From positions 1-59,985 of the forward strand of contig CBDUCN010000001.1 in assembly GCA_965365655.1 (NCBI GenBank): a stretch of 59,985 bases of DNA, in the 5' to 3' direction. The DNA comes from JBFHNV01 sp965365655. GTDB taxonomy: Bacteria > Pseudomonadota > Gammaproteobacteria > HK1. Below the pieces are notes generated by a model that saw only the letters and a program-made list of their open reading frames with translations, had not been told where the DNA came from and did not search any database. This document shows, piece after piece, positions 7,981 through 15,516 of this stretch (its first letter is position 1; the number at the start of each line of letters is the position of its first letter). The position numbers and the translations under genes are program-made.

Positions 7981-9507
7981 TTGAGCGCTGCTCGAGGGAC
8001 ACCGACGCGATCCGCGGCGTGGCTGGCGTGCGCGCTGTGGCTGGTTGCCGCCGGCTGCGGGGCCGGCGAGCCGCAGGTGCTGCGATTCGGTATCGCGAAC
8101 GCGCCGGAGAACCTGGATCCGCGAACCGCCACCGACGCGGCATCCACCCGCGTCAACCGGCTGCTGTACGCGCGGCTGGTGGATTTCGACGAGCAGTTCC
8201 GCCCGGTGCCCGCGCTGGCGCGCTGGGAGCAGATCACGCCGCTGCGCTACCGCTTCCACCTGCGCGACGGGCGCCGCCCGTTCCACGACGGCACGCCGCT
8301 CACCGCCCAAGACGTCGTCGCGACCTACCGCGACGTGCTGGACCCGGCCGGCGGCTCGCCGCACCGCGGCTCGCTGCACATGGTGGCCGCCGTGGACGCG
8401 CTGGACGCGGACACGGTCGAGTTCACCCTGTCGGCGCCCGACGCGCTGTTCCCGGGGCGCCTCGTGGTCGGGATCCTCCCGCGCCGGGCGCTGACGGCGG
8501 GCCGCGCGTTGTCCCGCGAGCCGGTCGGCAGCGGGCCCTTCCGCTTCGTGTCGTGGCCCGGTCCGGAGCGCCTGCGCATCCAGCGCCTGGACGACGGCGC
8601 GATGGTGGAATTCCAGCGCGTGTCGCGCCCGGACGTGCGCCTGCTGAAGCTGCTGCGCGGCGAGCTGGACGCGCTGCAGGGCGACCTGCCGCCGGAGCTG
8701 CTCGGCTGGCTGCAGCGCCAGCGCGAGGTGCAGGTGATCGAGCGCGAGGGCACCACCTTCGCGTACCTGGGCTTCAACATGCGCGACCCGGTGACCGGCG
8801 ATCCGCGGGTGCGCAGGGCGGTCGCGCACGCGCTAGACCGCGACGCGATCATCCGTCACCTGTGGGCCGGCGGGGCGCGCCCGGCGAGCGGCGTCCTGAC
8901 GCCGGACCATTGGGCCGGGCACCCGGCGCTCGCGGCGCCGGCGCACGACCTGGACGCCGCGCGTCGGCTGCTCGCGGAGGCCGGCTACGGTCCCGGGCGG
9001 CCTGCACGGCTCGTGTACAAGACGTCGACCAACCCGGTGCGGGTGCGCATCGCGAGCGTGATCCAGCACCAGCTCTCGCGCGCCGGCATCGAGGTGGATC
9101 TGCGCACCTACGACTGGGGCACCTTCTACGGTGACATCAAGAGCGGCAACTTCCAGCTCTACAGCCTGGCCTGGGTGGGCATCAAGATGCCGGACATCTT
9201 CCGCTACGCGTTCCACAGCGCGTCCATGCCGCCGCAGGGCGCGAACCGCGGGCGCTGGGCGGACGACGAGGTGGACGCGCTGATCGCGGCCGCGGAGGCG
9301 GCCCCGGATCTCGCCGCGCAGGCGCGGCTGTACCGGCGCGTGCAGGAGCGCGTGATGGAGGCGCTGCCCTACGTCCCGCTGTGGTACGAGAGCCAGGTGT
9401 TCGCCGCGCGGCCCGGGGTGCGCGGCTACCGGCTGACGCCCGACGGCAGCTACGACGGGCTGGTGCAGGCGCGCTGGGACGAGCCGGCCCGGCAGCGTGC
9501 GCCGTGA
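7981..9507 (+). CDS. Peptide/oligopeptide-binding lipoprotein (SBP family 5)
   Basis: A 508-residue solute-binding protein of the DppA/OppA family. The start is TTG at 7981, supported by AGGAGG at 7971-7976. The N-terminus is a lipoprotein signal with lipobox LVAAGC. Family landmarks are ENLDPRTATDAASTRVNRLLYARL, PVGSGPFRFVSW, TFAYLGFNMRDP and VRRAVAHALDRDAI. No permease or ATPase genes are adjacent, so it is either an orphan receptor or shares a remote transporter. Its stop overlaps the start of an L,D-transpeptidase gene (GTGA). A role in murein-peptide capture or recycling is therefore possible, as for MppA, but this is inference. Confidence 0.88.
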   Translation: MSAARGTPTRSAAWLACALWLVAAGCGAGEPQVLRFGIANAPENLDPRTATDAASTRVNRLLYARLVDFDEQFRPVPALARWEQITPLRYRFHLRDGRRPFHDGTPLTAQDVVATYRDVLDPAGGSPHRGSLHMVAAVDALDADTVEFTLSAPDALFPGRLVVGILPRRALTAGRALSREPVGSGPFRFVSWPGPERLRIQRLDDGAMVEFQRVSRPDVRLLKLLRGELDALQGDLPPELLGWLQRQREVQVIEREGTTFAYLGFNMRDPVTGDPRVRRAVAHALDRDAIIRHLWAGGARPASGVLTPDHWAGHPALAAPAHDLDAARRLLAEAGYGPGRPARLVYKTSTNPVRVRIASVIQHQLSRAGIEVDLRTYDWGTFYGDIKSGNFQLYSLAWVGIKMPDIFRYAFHSASMPPQGANRGRWADDEVDALIAAAEAAPDLAAQARLYRRVQERVMEALPYVPLWYESQVFAARPGVRGYRLTPDGSYDGLVQARWDEPARQRAP

Positions 9508-9998
9508 GCGCCGCCGGCCCGCGCGTCGTGATCAGCCTGCCGGAGCAGCGGCTTCAGCTGCTGGCGCCCGGCGGCGACGTGGTGTGGGAGGTGGCGGTGT
9601 CGTGCGCGGCCAACGGGCCCGGGGAGCGCATGCACAGCGGCTGCACGCCCCGCGGCCGGCATCTCATCCGCGCGCTCATCGGCGCCGACGCGCCGGTGAA
9701 CACGGTGTTCGTGGGCCGGCGTCCGACCGGCGAGCGCTACAGCCCCGCGCTGCGCGAGCGTTACCCGCAGCGCGACTGGATCCTCACGCGCATCCTGTGG
9801 CTGTCCGGCCTCGAGCCGGGCCGCAACCGGCTCGGCGACGTGGACACCATGCGCCGCTTCATCTACATCCACGGCGCACCGGACGAGGTGCCGATGGGCG
9901 TGCCGGGCAGCCACGGCTGCGTGCGCATGCGCAACGCGGACGTGATCGCGCTGTTCGACCGCGTGCGCGCCGGCACCCGGGTGCTGATCGAAGGCTGA
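9504..9998 (+). CDS. YkuD-family L,D-transpeptidase without signal peptide
   Basis: A 164-residue protein from GTG 9504, overlapping the stop of the upstream lipoprotein gene as GTGA. It is essentially one YkuD domain: RGRHLIRALIG, DWILTRILWLSGLEPGRNR, and the catalytic signature IYIHGAPDEVPMGVPGSHGCVRM with His123 and Cys139. YkuD enzymes form 3-3 peptidoglycan crosslinks or attach lipoproteins. No signal peptide is visible: the N-terminus enters the domain directly. This short form is common in gammaproteobacteria, but how it would reach the periplasm is not shown by the sequence. Confidence 0.9.
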   Translation: MSAAGPRVVISLPEQRLQLLAPGGDVVWEVAVSCAANGPGERMHSGCTPRGRHLIRALIGADAPVNTVFVGRRPTGERYSPALRERYPQRDWILTRILWLSGLEPGRNRLGDVDTMRRFIYIHGAPDEVPMGVPGSHGCVRMRNADVIALFDRVRAGTRVLIEG

Positions 9999-10118
9999 CG
10001 CCCGGCGTCCGGCGGCGACGCGGCCCGCGGGGTTCCATCGCGGGCGCGCGCGCCGCCGCGGCCGTCCGTGGACGGCCGGCGCGGCGCCGGGCGGGCGGCC
10101 TCGTGCACGGCCGCCGGC

Positions 10119-11093
10119 TCACGCCTTCTTCAGGAGCTCCGCCGGCGCGCGCTCGAGCTCGATCTTCATCGCCATCCGCTGCTGGGCGCGCACGAGGTAG
10201 TCGATGGTCGCCAGGTCGCGCTCGCCGAGGCCCAGCGCCGTCTCCACCCACACCTCCGCCATGCGCTGCAGCGCGCTCCGGTCGAGCGGGGTCGCCGCGT
10301 CGACGGCGCGCCGGAACGCGGCGCGAGCGTGGTGCTGGCGGTCGTGGCTGCGGATCCAGCGCGCCACCGCGATCTCGCCTTCGCCTTCTTCGGCCAGCAC
10401 GTCCACCACGCCCAGCGCGTGCAGCTCTTCCGCGCGGTAGGTGCGCCCGCCGAGGATGATGCGCTCCGCCTCGGCCGGGCCGACGCGCCGGCTCAGGAAC
10501 TGCCACGCGCCCATCCCGGGGAACATGTTGAACAGCACCTCCGGCAGGCCCATCTTGCTGCCGCGCTCGGCGACCAGCACGTGCGCCGAGAGCGCCGCCT
10601 CGAAGCCGCCGCCGAGGGCCTGGCCGCGCACCAGCGCGATGGTGGTCACCGTGTGGCCGTAGCCCGTCGCGTTGGCGTGCACGAGGTCCACCGCGTCCAT
10701 CGCGTAGCGGCGCAGCGTGGTCGCGTCCTGGCGGTCGATGCAGTCACGGAACAGCGCGAGGTCGCCACCGAGGCTGAATACGCCGGGCACGTCGGACGCG
10801 AGCACCTGGTAGCGCGGCGCCCGTTCGCCGTGCCGCTCGCTCAGGTACGCGGCGATGCGATCCTGCAGGCCGCGCAGCTCGCCGAGCAGGTCCGGCGTGA
10901 AGCGGGCAGGGCACTCCGGGCGCAGGCGCACCCACAGCGTGCCCGGGTCCTGATCCACGGCCACCTCGCAGTGCTCCGTGGAGCGCGGTGCGGCCGCGGC
11001 GGGCGGGCGGCGGTGTCGGGGCGCGGCCTCGACGAGCCGTGGTATCGCGCCGGTGGATGGCTCATGAGATGAAAAGTCGCTGGAAACGTGCAT
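10119..11093 (-). CDS. rpfF: RpfF-like DSF synthase (crotonase fold)
   Basis: A 324-residue crotonase-superfamily enzyme that reads as RpfF, the bifunctional acyl-ACP dehydratase/thioesterase that makes cis-2-unsaturated DSF fatty acids. Diagnostic stretches are FSLGGDLALF, GQALGGGFEAALSAHVL, MGLPEVLFNMFPGMGAW and the C-terminal IDYLVRAQQR. The two catalytic glutamates align at Glu165 and Glu185, with the 20-residue spacing of Glu141/Glu161 in Xanthomonas RpfF. It is about 35 residues longer at the N-terminus than the 289-residue Xanthomonas protein; GGGAGG lies close upstream of the ATG. It diverges from the acp-KAS-exporter operon over a shared 363-bp regulatory region. A plain enoyl-CoA hydratase is unlikely given the specific motifs. 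Confidence 0.9.
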   Translation of the reverse strand: MHVSSDFSSHEPSTGAIPRLVEAAPRHRRPPAAAAPRSTEHCEVAVDQDPGTLWVRLRPECPARFTPDLLGELRGLQDRIAAYLSERHGERAPRYQVLASDVPGVFSLGGDLALFRDCIDRQDATTLRRYAMDAVDLVHANATGYGHTVTTIALVRGQALGGGFEAALSAHVLVAERGSKMGLPEVLFNMFPGMGAWQFLSRRVGPAEAERIILGGRTYRAEELHALGVVDVLAEEGEGEIAVARWIRSHDRQHHARAAFRRAVDAATPLDRSALQRMAEVWVETALGLGERDLATIDYLVRAQQRMAMKIELERAPAELLKKA

Positions 11094-11181
11094 GGAACCC
11101 CTCCCAGAGGCTTGTTGTCAGCCCCTTTCTTGATTGCTGAGTCGCGTGATTCGCGGCCGTTCGCGACACGGCCTGTTACCA

Positions 11182-11210
11182 GCATATGAGGGGGTTGCCC
11201 GTGTACCAAG
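11182..11210 (-). promoter_or_regulatory. Candidate sigma-70 promoter for rpfF
   Basis: On the minus strand TTGGTA (11210-11205) is followed after exactly 17 bases by TATGCT (11187-11182). Each hexamer matches 4 of 6 consensus bases. Transcription would start near 11175, about 80 bases before the rpfF ATG. The inverted repeat AAGAAACTTCTT (11209-11220) abuts the -35 box and could be a further control site. Confidence 0.5.
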
Positions 11211-11247
11211 AAACTTCTTCTTTGTGTCGTGAAGCGTTGTCGTGCGC

Positions 11248-11277
11248 CTGTAAAGAACTGTAAAGAAGTGTAACCAA
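11248..11277. promoter_or_regulatory. Tandem 10-bp direct-repeat operator between rpfF and acp
   Basis: Three consecutive 10-base units: CTGTAAAGAA, CTGTAAAGAA, GTGTAACCAA. They lie about 25 bp upstream of the acp -35 box and about 70-100 bp upstream of the predicted rpfF start point. One-helical-turn direct repeats are the usual target form of OmpR/PhoB-type regulators. Looser copies are CTGTTACCAG (11174-11183) and CGTGTACCAA (11201-11210). A 14-base core is repeated exactly at 19614-19627 upstream of the REC-EAL gene. Confidence 0.6.
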
Positions 11278-11302
11278 GCACCTGGATCGGCGACCGCGGG
11301 CG

Positions 11303-11331
11303 TTGTCTGCGCGTGGCCGGGGCCCTACATT
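11303..11331 (+). promoter_or_regulatory. Candidate sigma-70 promoter for acp-KAS-exporter operon
   Basis: TTGTCT (11303-11308), a 17-base spacer and TACATT (11326-11331) point towards the acp gene. Each box matches 4 of 6 consensus bases. The leader would be about 120 nt, ending with GGAGGT at 11443-11448 before the ATG at 11457. The upstream repeats sit where an activator would bind. Confidence 0.5.
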
Positions 11332-11456
11332 CCCAAACACTGGAACGTTCACCCGCAACGTGATCGGGCCTGACCGGACGGCAGGTGCGGAGGTCCGGAC
11401 GGGAAGACGTCCCCGGCCGTGGGTATCGGCTGTCGTCAGCCTGGAGGTAACGAACC

Positions 11457-11726
11457 ATGTCAGCTGTGATGCGCAACGACAGCGTCGAGAGCCGGGTCCT
11501 GAGGGTGGTCACGGAGGTGCTCGCGCTCGACGAGGAGCCGCGCGACCTCGACCTGTCCATCACCCGCGAGCTGGCGCTGGACTCGCTGGACCAGCTGTCG
11601 CTGTTCATGGCCCTGGAGGACGAGTTCGGCGCGCGCATCCGCGAGGAAGACGCGGAGCGCATCGCGACGCTGCGTGACGTCGTCGAGTACATCCGAACCA
11701 GGATGAGGCTCGCCGCCGCCGAATGA
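11457..11726 (+). CDS. Acyl carrier protein of the rpf locus
   Basis: An 89-residue acidic helical protein with the phosphopantetheine motif LALDSLDQLSLFMALEDEF; the attachment site is Ser43. GGAGGT lies 8 bases before the ATG. The sequence differs clearly from housekeeping AcpP (no adjacent fabD, fabG or fabF), so this is a dedicated carrier protein. Its 3' end overlaps the ketosynthase start by ATGA, so the two are translationally coupled. By position it may carry the acyl chain for the DSF synthase or for a separate lipid product of this operon. Confidence 0.9.
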   Translation: MSAVMRNDSVESRVLRVVTEVLALDEEPRDLDLSITRELALDSLDQLSLFMALEDEFGARIREEDAERIATLRDVVEYIRTRMRLAAAE

Positions 11727-13096
11727 CGCGGCGGGTGGTCGTCACCGGCCTCGGAGTCATCAGCAGCTTCGGTGACGACCCAGAGGGGTTCTGGCGCGAC
11801 TGCCTCGCGGGGCGCGGCGTCGCGGAACCGATCCCGGACGCGTGGCGGGACTACGCGACGCTGCGCTCCTCGCTGTGGGCGCCGATCACGCTCCCCGATT
11901 TCTCCACCGGCTTCTCGCGCGTCGAGCGCTCGCAGCACGATCCGGTGACGCTGATGGCCTGCGCGAGCGCCGCACAGGCGCTCGAGGGCGCCGGCATCGA
12001 GAGCCGGGTGGTGGACCGCCGCAGCAACGCCCGCGCGCTGGACGGGGTGTCGTCCGAGCGCTGCGCGGTGTTCGTCGGGACCGGGGTCGGCGGCGCGCAC
12101 AGCTTCATGCAGAACCACGCGTACCACGTCCTCGCGCATGCCCGGGAGCGGCTGCAGGGACTGCGTGGGCAGGCGCGTGACCCGGCGCTGGTCGAGGGCA
12201 TGGACGCGCTGCTGGCGAGCATGGAGCACGCGCCGCGCTTCAATCCGTTCGTGGTCTCGATGCTGATGCCCAACGCGCCCTCGGCCTACCTCGGCATCAA
12301 GTACGGGCTGCGAGGGCCGAACGCGGCCTGCGTGCAGGCCTGCGCGTCCGGCACGGTGGCGGTGGGCCGCGCGTGGCAGGCCATCGCCGAGGGGCATGCG
12401 GACTGCGCGCTCGCGGGCGGCACCGAATACCTGGACGACCCGCGGGGCAGCATCTTCCTCGGCTTCGACATCTGCAGGGCCCTCGTGCGCGACTGCGATC
12501 CGCCCGAGACGGCCAACCGTCCGTTCGATGCCGCCCGCTCGGGCTTCCTGTTCGCGCAGGGCGGCGCCGCGATGCTGATGCTGGAGAGCGCAGAGCACGC
12601 GGCGGCCCGCGGCGCGCGCACACTGGCCGAGGTGGTGGCCTTCGCCGAGAGCTTCGACGCGCACAGCATGATGAGCCCGGAGCCGCACGGGCGGGCCATG
12701 GAGGCGATGCTGCGCGATCTGCTCGTGCGCGGCGGGATCGGCCCCGGTGACGTGGACTACGTGAACGCTCACGGCACCGGGACGCACAGCAACGACGCCT
12801 GCGAGGCGGCCGTGATCGAGCGTGTGTTCGGCTCGCGGGTCGCGGTGAACTCGACGAAGTCGCTGCTCGGCCACACCATCGGCGCGAGCGGCGCCATCGA
12901 GGCGGCGGTCACGGCGCTCAGCCTGCGGGACCAGCGGCTGCACCCGAGCCGCAACCTGAGCGAGCCCATCGCGGACCTCGACTTCGTGACCCACGCGCAG
13001 GCGCGCGACCTGCGCTTTGCCGTCAGTCAGTCCTTTGCGTTCGGCGGACACAATGCAGCCCTCCTCATGGCGCGCGCCGACGTCGCCGGGGGCTGA
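11723..13096 (+). CDS. Beta-ketoacyl-ACP synthase (FabF-like)
   Basis: A 457-residue condensing enzyme of the KAS I/II type, starting VVVTGLGVISSFGDDP. The catalytic triad is present: Cys207 in VQACASGT, His350 in VNAHGTGTHSND and His384 in SLLGHTIGASG. The usual C-terminal AVSQSFAFGGHNAALL is intact. It is longer than FabF (about 413), with an insert around residues 95-175 before the active-site Cys, which suggests an altered acyl pocket or partner. It is coupled to the acp gene (ATGA) and overlaps the exporter gene. It would extend acyl-ACP by two carbons; the substrate is unknown. Confidence 0.92.
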   Translation: MTRRVVVTGLGVISSFGDDPEGFWRDCLAGRGVAEPIPDAWRDYATLRSSLWAPITLPDFSTGFSRVERSQHDPVTLMACASAAQALEGAGIESRVVDRRSNARALDGVSSERCAVFVGTGVGGAHSFMQNHAYHVLAHARERLQGLRGQARDPALVEGMDALLASMEHAPRFNPFVVSMLMPNAPSAYLGIKYGLRGPNAACVQACASGTVAVGRAWQAIAEGHADCALAGGTEYLDDPRGSIFLGFDICRALVRDCDPPETANRPFDAARSGFLFAQGGAAMLMLESAEHAAARGARTLAEVVAFAESFDAHSMMSPEPHGRAMEAMLRDLLVRGGIGPGDVDYVNAHGTGTHSNDACEAAVIERVFGSRVAVNSTKSLLGHTIGASGAIEAAVTALSLRDQRLHPSRNLSEPIADLDFVTHAQARDLRFAVSQSFAFGGHNAALLMARADVAGG

Positions 13097-15428
13097 GGGC
13101 GCGAGCGGGTCCGGCAGCCCGCCGCAGCCCGCCCCCGCCGAGCCGCCGCACTCGCCCGTGGCCGATGCCTGGCTGGCGTTCCTGGAGCGCCGGCGTGCGC
13201 TCGTGCTGGCGTTGATCGCGCTGGTGCTGCTCGCGGCCGCCGGCGGCGTGCCGCGGCTGCAGGTTGCCGGCAACTACGAGGTCTACTTCGACGAGACCAA
13301 CCCCCGGCTCGAAGCGCTGAACGCGCTGCACGCACGCTTCTCGCGCAACGACAACGTGCTGTTCGCGCTGGTGCCGGAGGGCGGCAACGCGTTCTCGCCG
13401 GCGACGCTGGCCGCTGCCGCGACGCTGACCGCGCAGGCCTGGCACCTGCCCTACGCGGCGCGGGTGGACTCGGTCACGAACTACCAGCACATCACCTCCA
13501 CCGAGGACGGGATTGCGATCGGCGACCTGGTGCCCGACCCCGCCGCGCTTGACGAGGAGACGGCAGCGCAGGTGCGCGCCACGGCGCTCCACCAGCCGGC
13601 GCTGGTGCGTCGGCTGGTGGCCCCGTCGGGGCAGGTGATCGGCGTGAACGTGCGCCTGGCGCTGGGCGACGACTCCCGTTCGGAGGTGCTCGAGGCCGCG
13701 GCGGCGGCGCGCGAGCTGGCGGCGAGCATCGAGGGCGAGCACCCGGGCCTGCGGGTGCTGCTCACCGGCAACGCGATGCTCAACGCCGCATTCTCCGAGG
13801 CCAGCATTCGCGATCTCACGCACCTGACGCCGTTCATGTACCTCGCCATCGGGCTCGGGCTGTGGCTGCTGCTGCGCAGCGCCGGCGCGGCGCTGCAGGC
13901 GATGACGGTGGTGGCGCTCGCGTCGCTGTTCGCGATGGGCATGGCGGGCTGGCTGGGACTGCCGGTGAGCTCGGGGTCGGTGGTCGCGCCCACCATCGTC
14001 ACCACCGTGGCCGTCGCGGACTGCATCCACCTGCTGGCGAGCTTCCTGGGGCCGCGCTCGCGCGGCGTCCCGACCCGGGAATGCGTGAGGCAGTCGCTGG
14101 GGCTGAACCTGCGTCCCGTCGCGATCACCAGCCTGACCACCGCGGTGGGTTTCCTCAGCCTCAACTTCAGCGACGCCCCGCCGTTCCGGGACCTGGGCAA
14201 CATCACCGCGCTCGGGGTCGCGGCCGCCTTCGCGATGAGCGTGGCGCTGCTGCCGATCATGATGCTGGTCCTGCCGCCGCGGCCCGGACGGCCCCCGCGG
14301 CTGCGGCTGGACGCGCTGGGCGCGAGCATCATCGCCCGCCGCCGGATGGCCTTCGCGGCGGTGCTGGTCGTCACCGCGGCAGGCGCCGCGCTGCTGCCGC
14401 GCATGCAGCTCAACGACGCTTTCGTCGAGTACTTCGACGAGAGCCTGTCGTTTCGCCGCGACACCGATCTCGTGATGGCGACTCTGACCGGGATCTACCA
14501 GGTGGACTACGTCCTCGAGGCCGGCGCGGCGCACGGCGTGAACGCGCCTGAGTACCTCGAGGGCGTGCGACGCTTCGCGGCCTGGTTGCGGATGCAGCCG
14601 GAGGTGATGCACGTCGCCGACATCACCGAGGTGCTCACCCGGCTCAACGGCCACCTCGCCGGGGAGCGCGACGCACTCCCGTCCAGCCGCGATCAGGCCG
14701 CGCAGTATCTGCTGCTCTACGAGATGTCGGTGCCCTACGGGCTGGACCTCAACGACCGCCTGGACGTGGAGCGCGAGGCGAGCCGGGTCACGGTGACCCT
14801 GCGCAACCTCGACAACGCGAGCCTGCAGGCCTTCGAGGCGCGCGCCGCGGCCTGGATGGAAGCGAACCTGGCGCCGCAGCTGCACGCGCCGGCCGTCGGT
14901 GCGTCGGTGATGTTCGCCTACATCGCCGAGCGCAACATCCGCGCGATGCTGCGCGGCGCGGCGCTCGCGGTGGTCGTGATCGCGGCGCTGCTCGCGGTCG
15001 TCCTGCGCAGCGTGCGCCTGGGGTTGCTGAGCCTGCTTCCGAACCTGGTTCCGGCCGTGATCGCGTTCGGCGTCTGGGCGCTGACGGTCGGACAGATGGG
15101 CGTGGCCCTCGCGGTGGTCGCCGCGATGTCGCTGGGCGTGGTCGTGGACGACACCGTGCACTTCACGAGCAGCTTCCTGGCCGCACGTCGGCGCCTGCGG
15201 CTCGGCCCCGACGCTGCGGTGGCGCACGCTTTCGCACGCACCGGTACCGCGCTCGCGTCCACCTCGCTGGTGCTGGTCCTGGGCTTTGGCGTGCTGTCCA
15301 TGTCCGCGTTCGAGGTCAACCACGGCATGGGGCAGCTGTCGGCGCTGGTGATCGCCTGCGCCCTGGTGGCCGACCTGCTCATGCTGCCGCAGCTCCTGGC
15401 GTTCGCCGCGCGGCGCGGCTGGTGCTGA
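13053..15428 (+). CDS. MMPL/RND-superfamily lipid exporter
   Basis: A protein of about 791 residues from ATG 13053, overlapping the ketosynthase 3' end by 44 bp; GTG 13158 is an alternative start. It has a TM helix near the N-terminus (LVLALIALVLLAAAGGV), a periplasmic domain starting YEVYFDETNPRLEALNALH, and a helix bundle. The same plan repeats in the second half (FVEYFDESLSFRRDTDL, then VVIAALLAVVLRSVRLGLLSLLPNLV). About 12 TM helices are visible. The motif SLGVVVDDTVHF resembles the proton-relay Asp pair of MMPL proteins. Such pumps move lipids or hydrophobic acyl products. Co-transcription with an ACP and KAS suggests export of their product; no adaptor protein is adjacent. Confidence 0.88.
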   Translation: MQPSSWRAPTSPGAEGASGSGSPPQPAPAEPPHSPVADAWLAFLERRRALVLALIALVLLAAAGGVPRLQVAGNYEVYFDETNPRLEALNALHARFSRNDNVLFALVPEGGNAFSPATLAAAATLTAQAWHLPYAARVDSVTNYQHITSTEDGIAIGDLVPDPAALDEETAAQVRATALHQPALVRRLVAPSGQVIGVNVRLALGDDSRSEVLEAAAAARELAASIEGEHPGLRVLLTGNAMLNAAFSEASIRDLTHLTPFMYLAIGLGLWLLLRSAGAALQAMTVVALASLFAMGMAGWLGLPVSSGSVVAPTIVTTVAVADCIHLLASFLGPRSRGVPTRECVRQSLGLNLRPVAITSLTTAVGFLSLNFSDAPPFRDLGNITALGVAAAFAMSVALLPIMMLVLPPRPGRPPRLRLDALGASIIARRRMAFAAVLVVTAAGAALLPRMQLNDAFVEYFDESLSFRRDTDLVMATLTGIYQVDYVLEAGAAHGVNAPEYLEGVRRFAAWLRMQPEVMHVADITEVLTRLNGHLAGERDALPSSRDQAAQYLLLYEMSVPYGLDLNDRLDVEREASRVTVTLRNLDNASLQAFEARAAAWMEANLAPQLHAPAVGASVMFAYIAERNIRAMLRGAALAVVVIAALLAVVLRSVRLGLLSLLPNLVPAVIAFGVWALTVGQMGVALAVVAAMSLGVVVDDTVHFTSSFLAARRRLRLGPDAAVAHAFARTGTALASTSLVLVLGFGVLSMSAFEVNHGMGQLSALVIACALVADLLMLPQLLAFAARRGWC

Positions 15429-15516
15429 CGGCCGCGGAACAGGCGACAGCGGGTGCGGCGCGGCGTCCCGCGCCGGTCCCGGTGCGTAGCGTCGCCTGGA
15501 TTCAGACCGTCTGGTT

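Noticed and set aside
10060..10077. Hairpin GGCCGTCC/GGACGGCC between the L,D-transpeptidase and rpfF genes
   Set aside because: No T tract on either side, and such GC-rich palindromes arise often at this base composition; not called a terminator.
10119..11093. RpfF-like gene as ordinary enoyl-CoA hydratase of beta-oxidation
   Set aside because: RpfF-specific segments and the Glu pair spacing fit DSF synthases, and rpfC-like and c-di-GMP genes lie nearby.
10841..13273. Minus-strand frame of 810 codons over acp, ketosynthase and the rpfF start
   Set aside because: Composition is low-complexity, and its end merges into the middle of rpfF in another frame. The plus-strand acp and KAS have full active sites.
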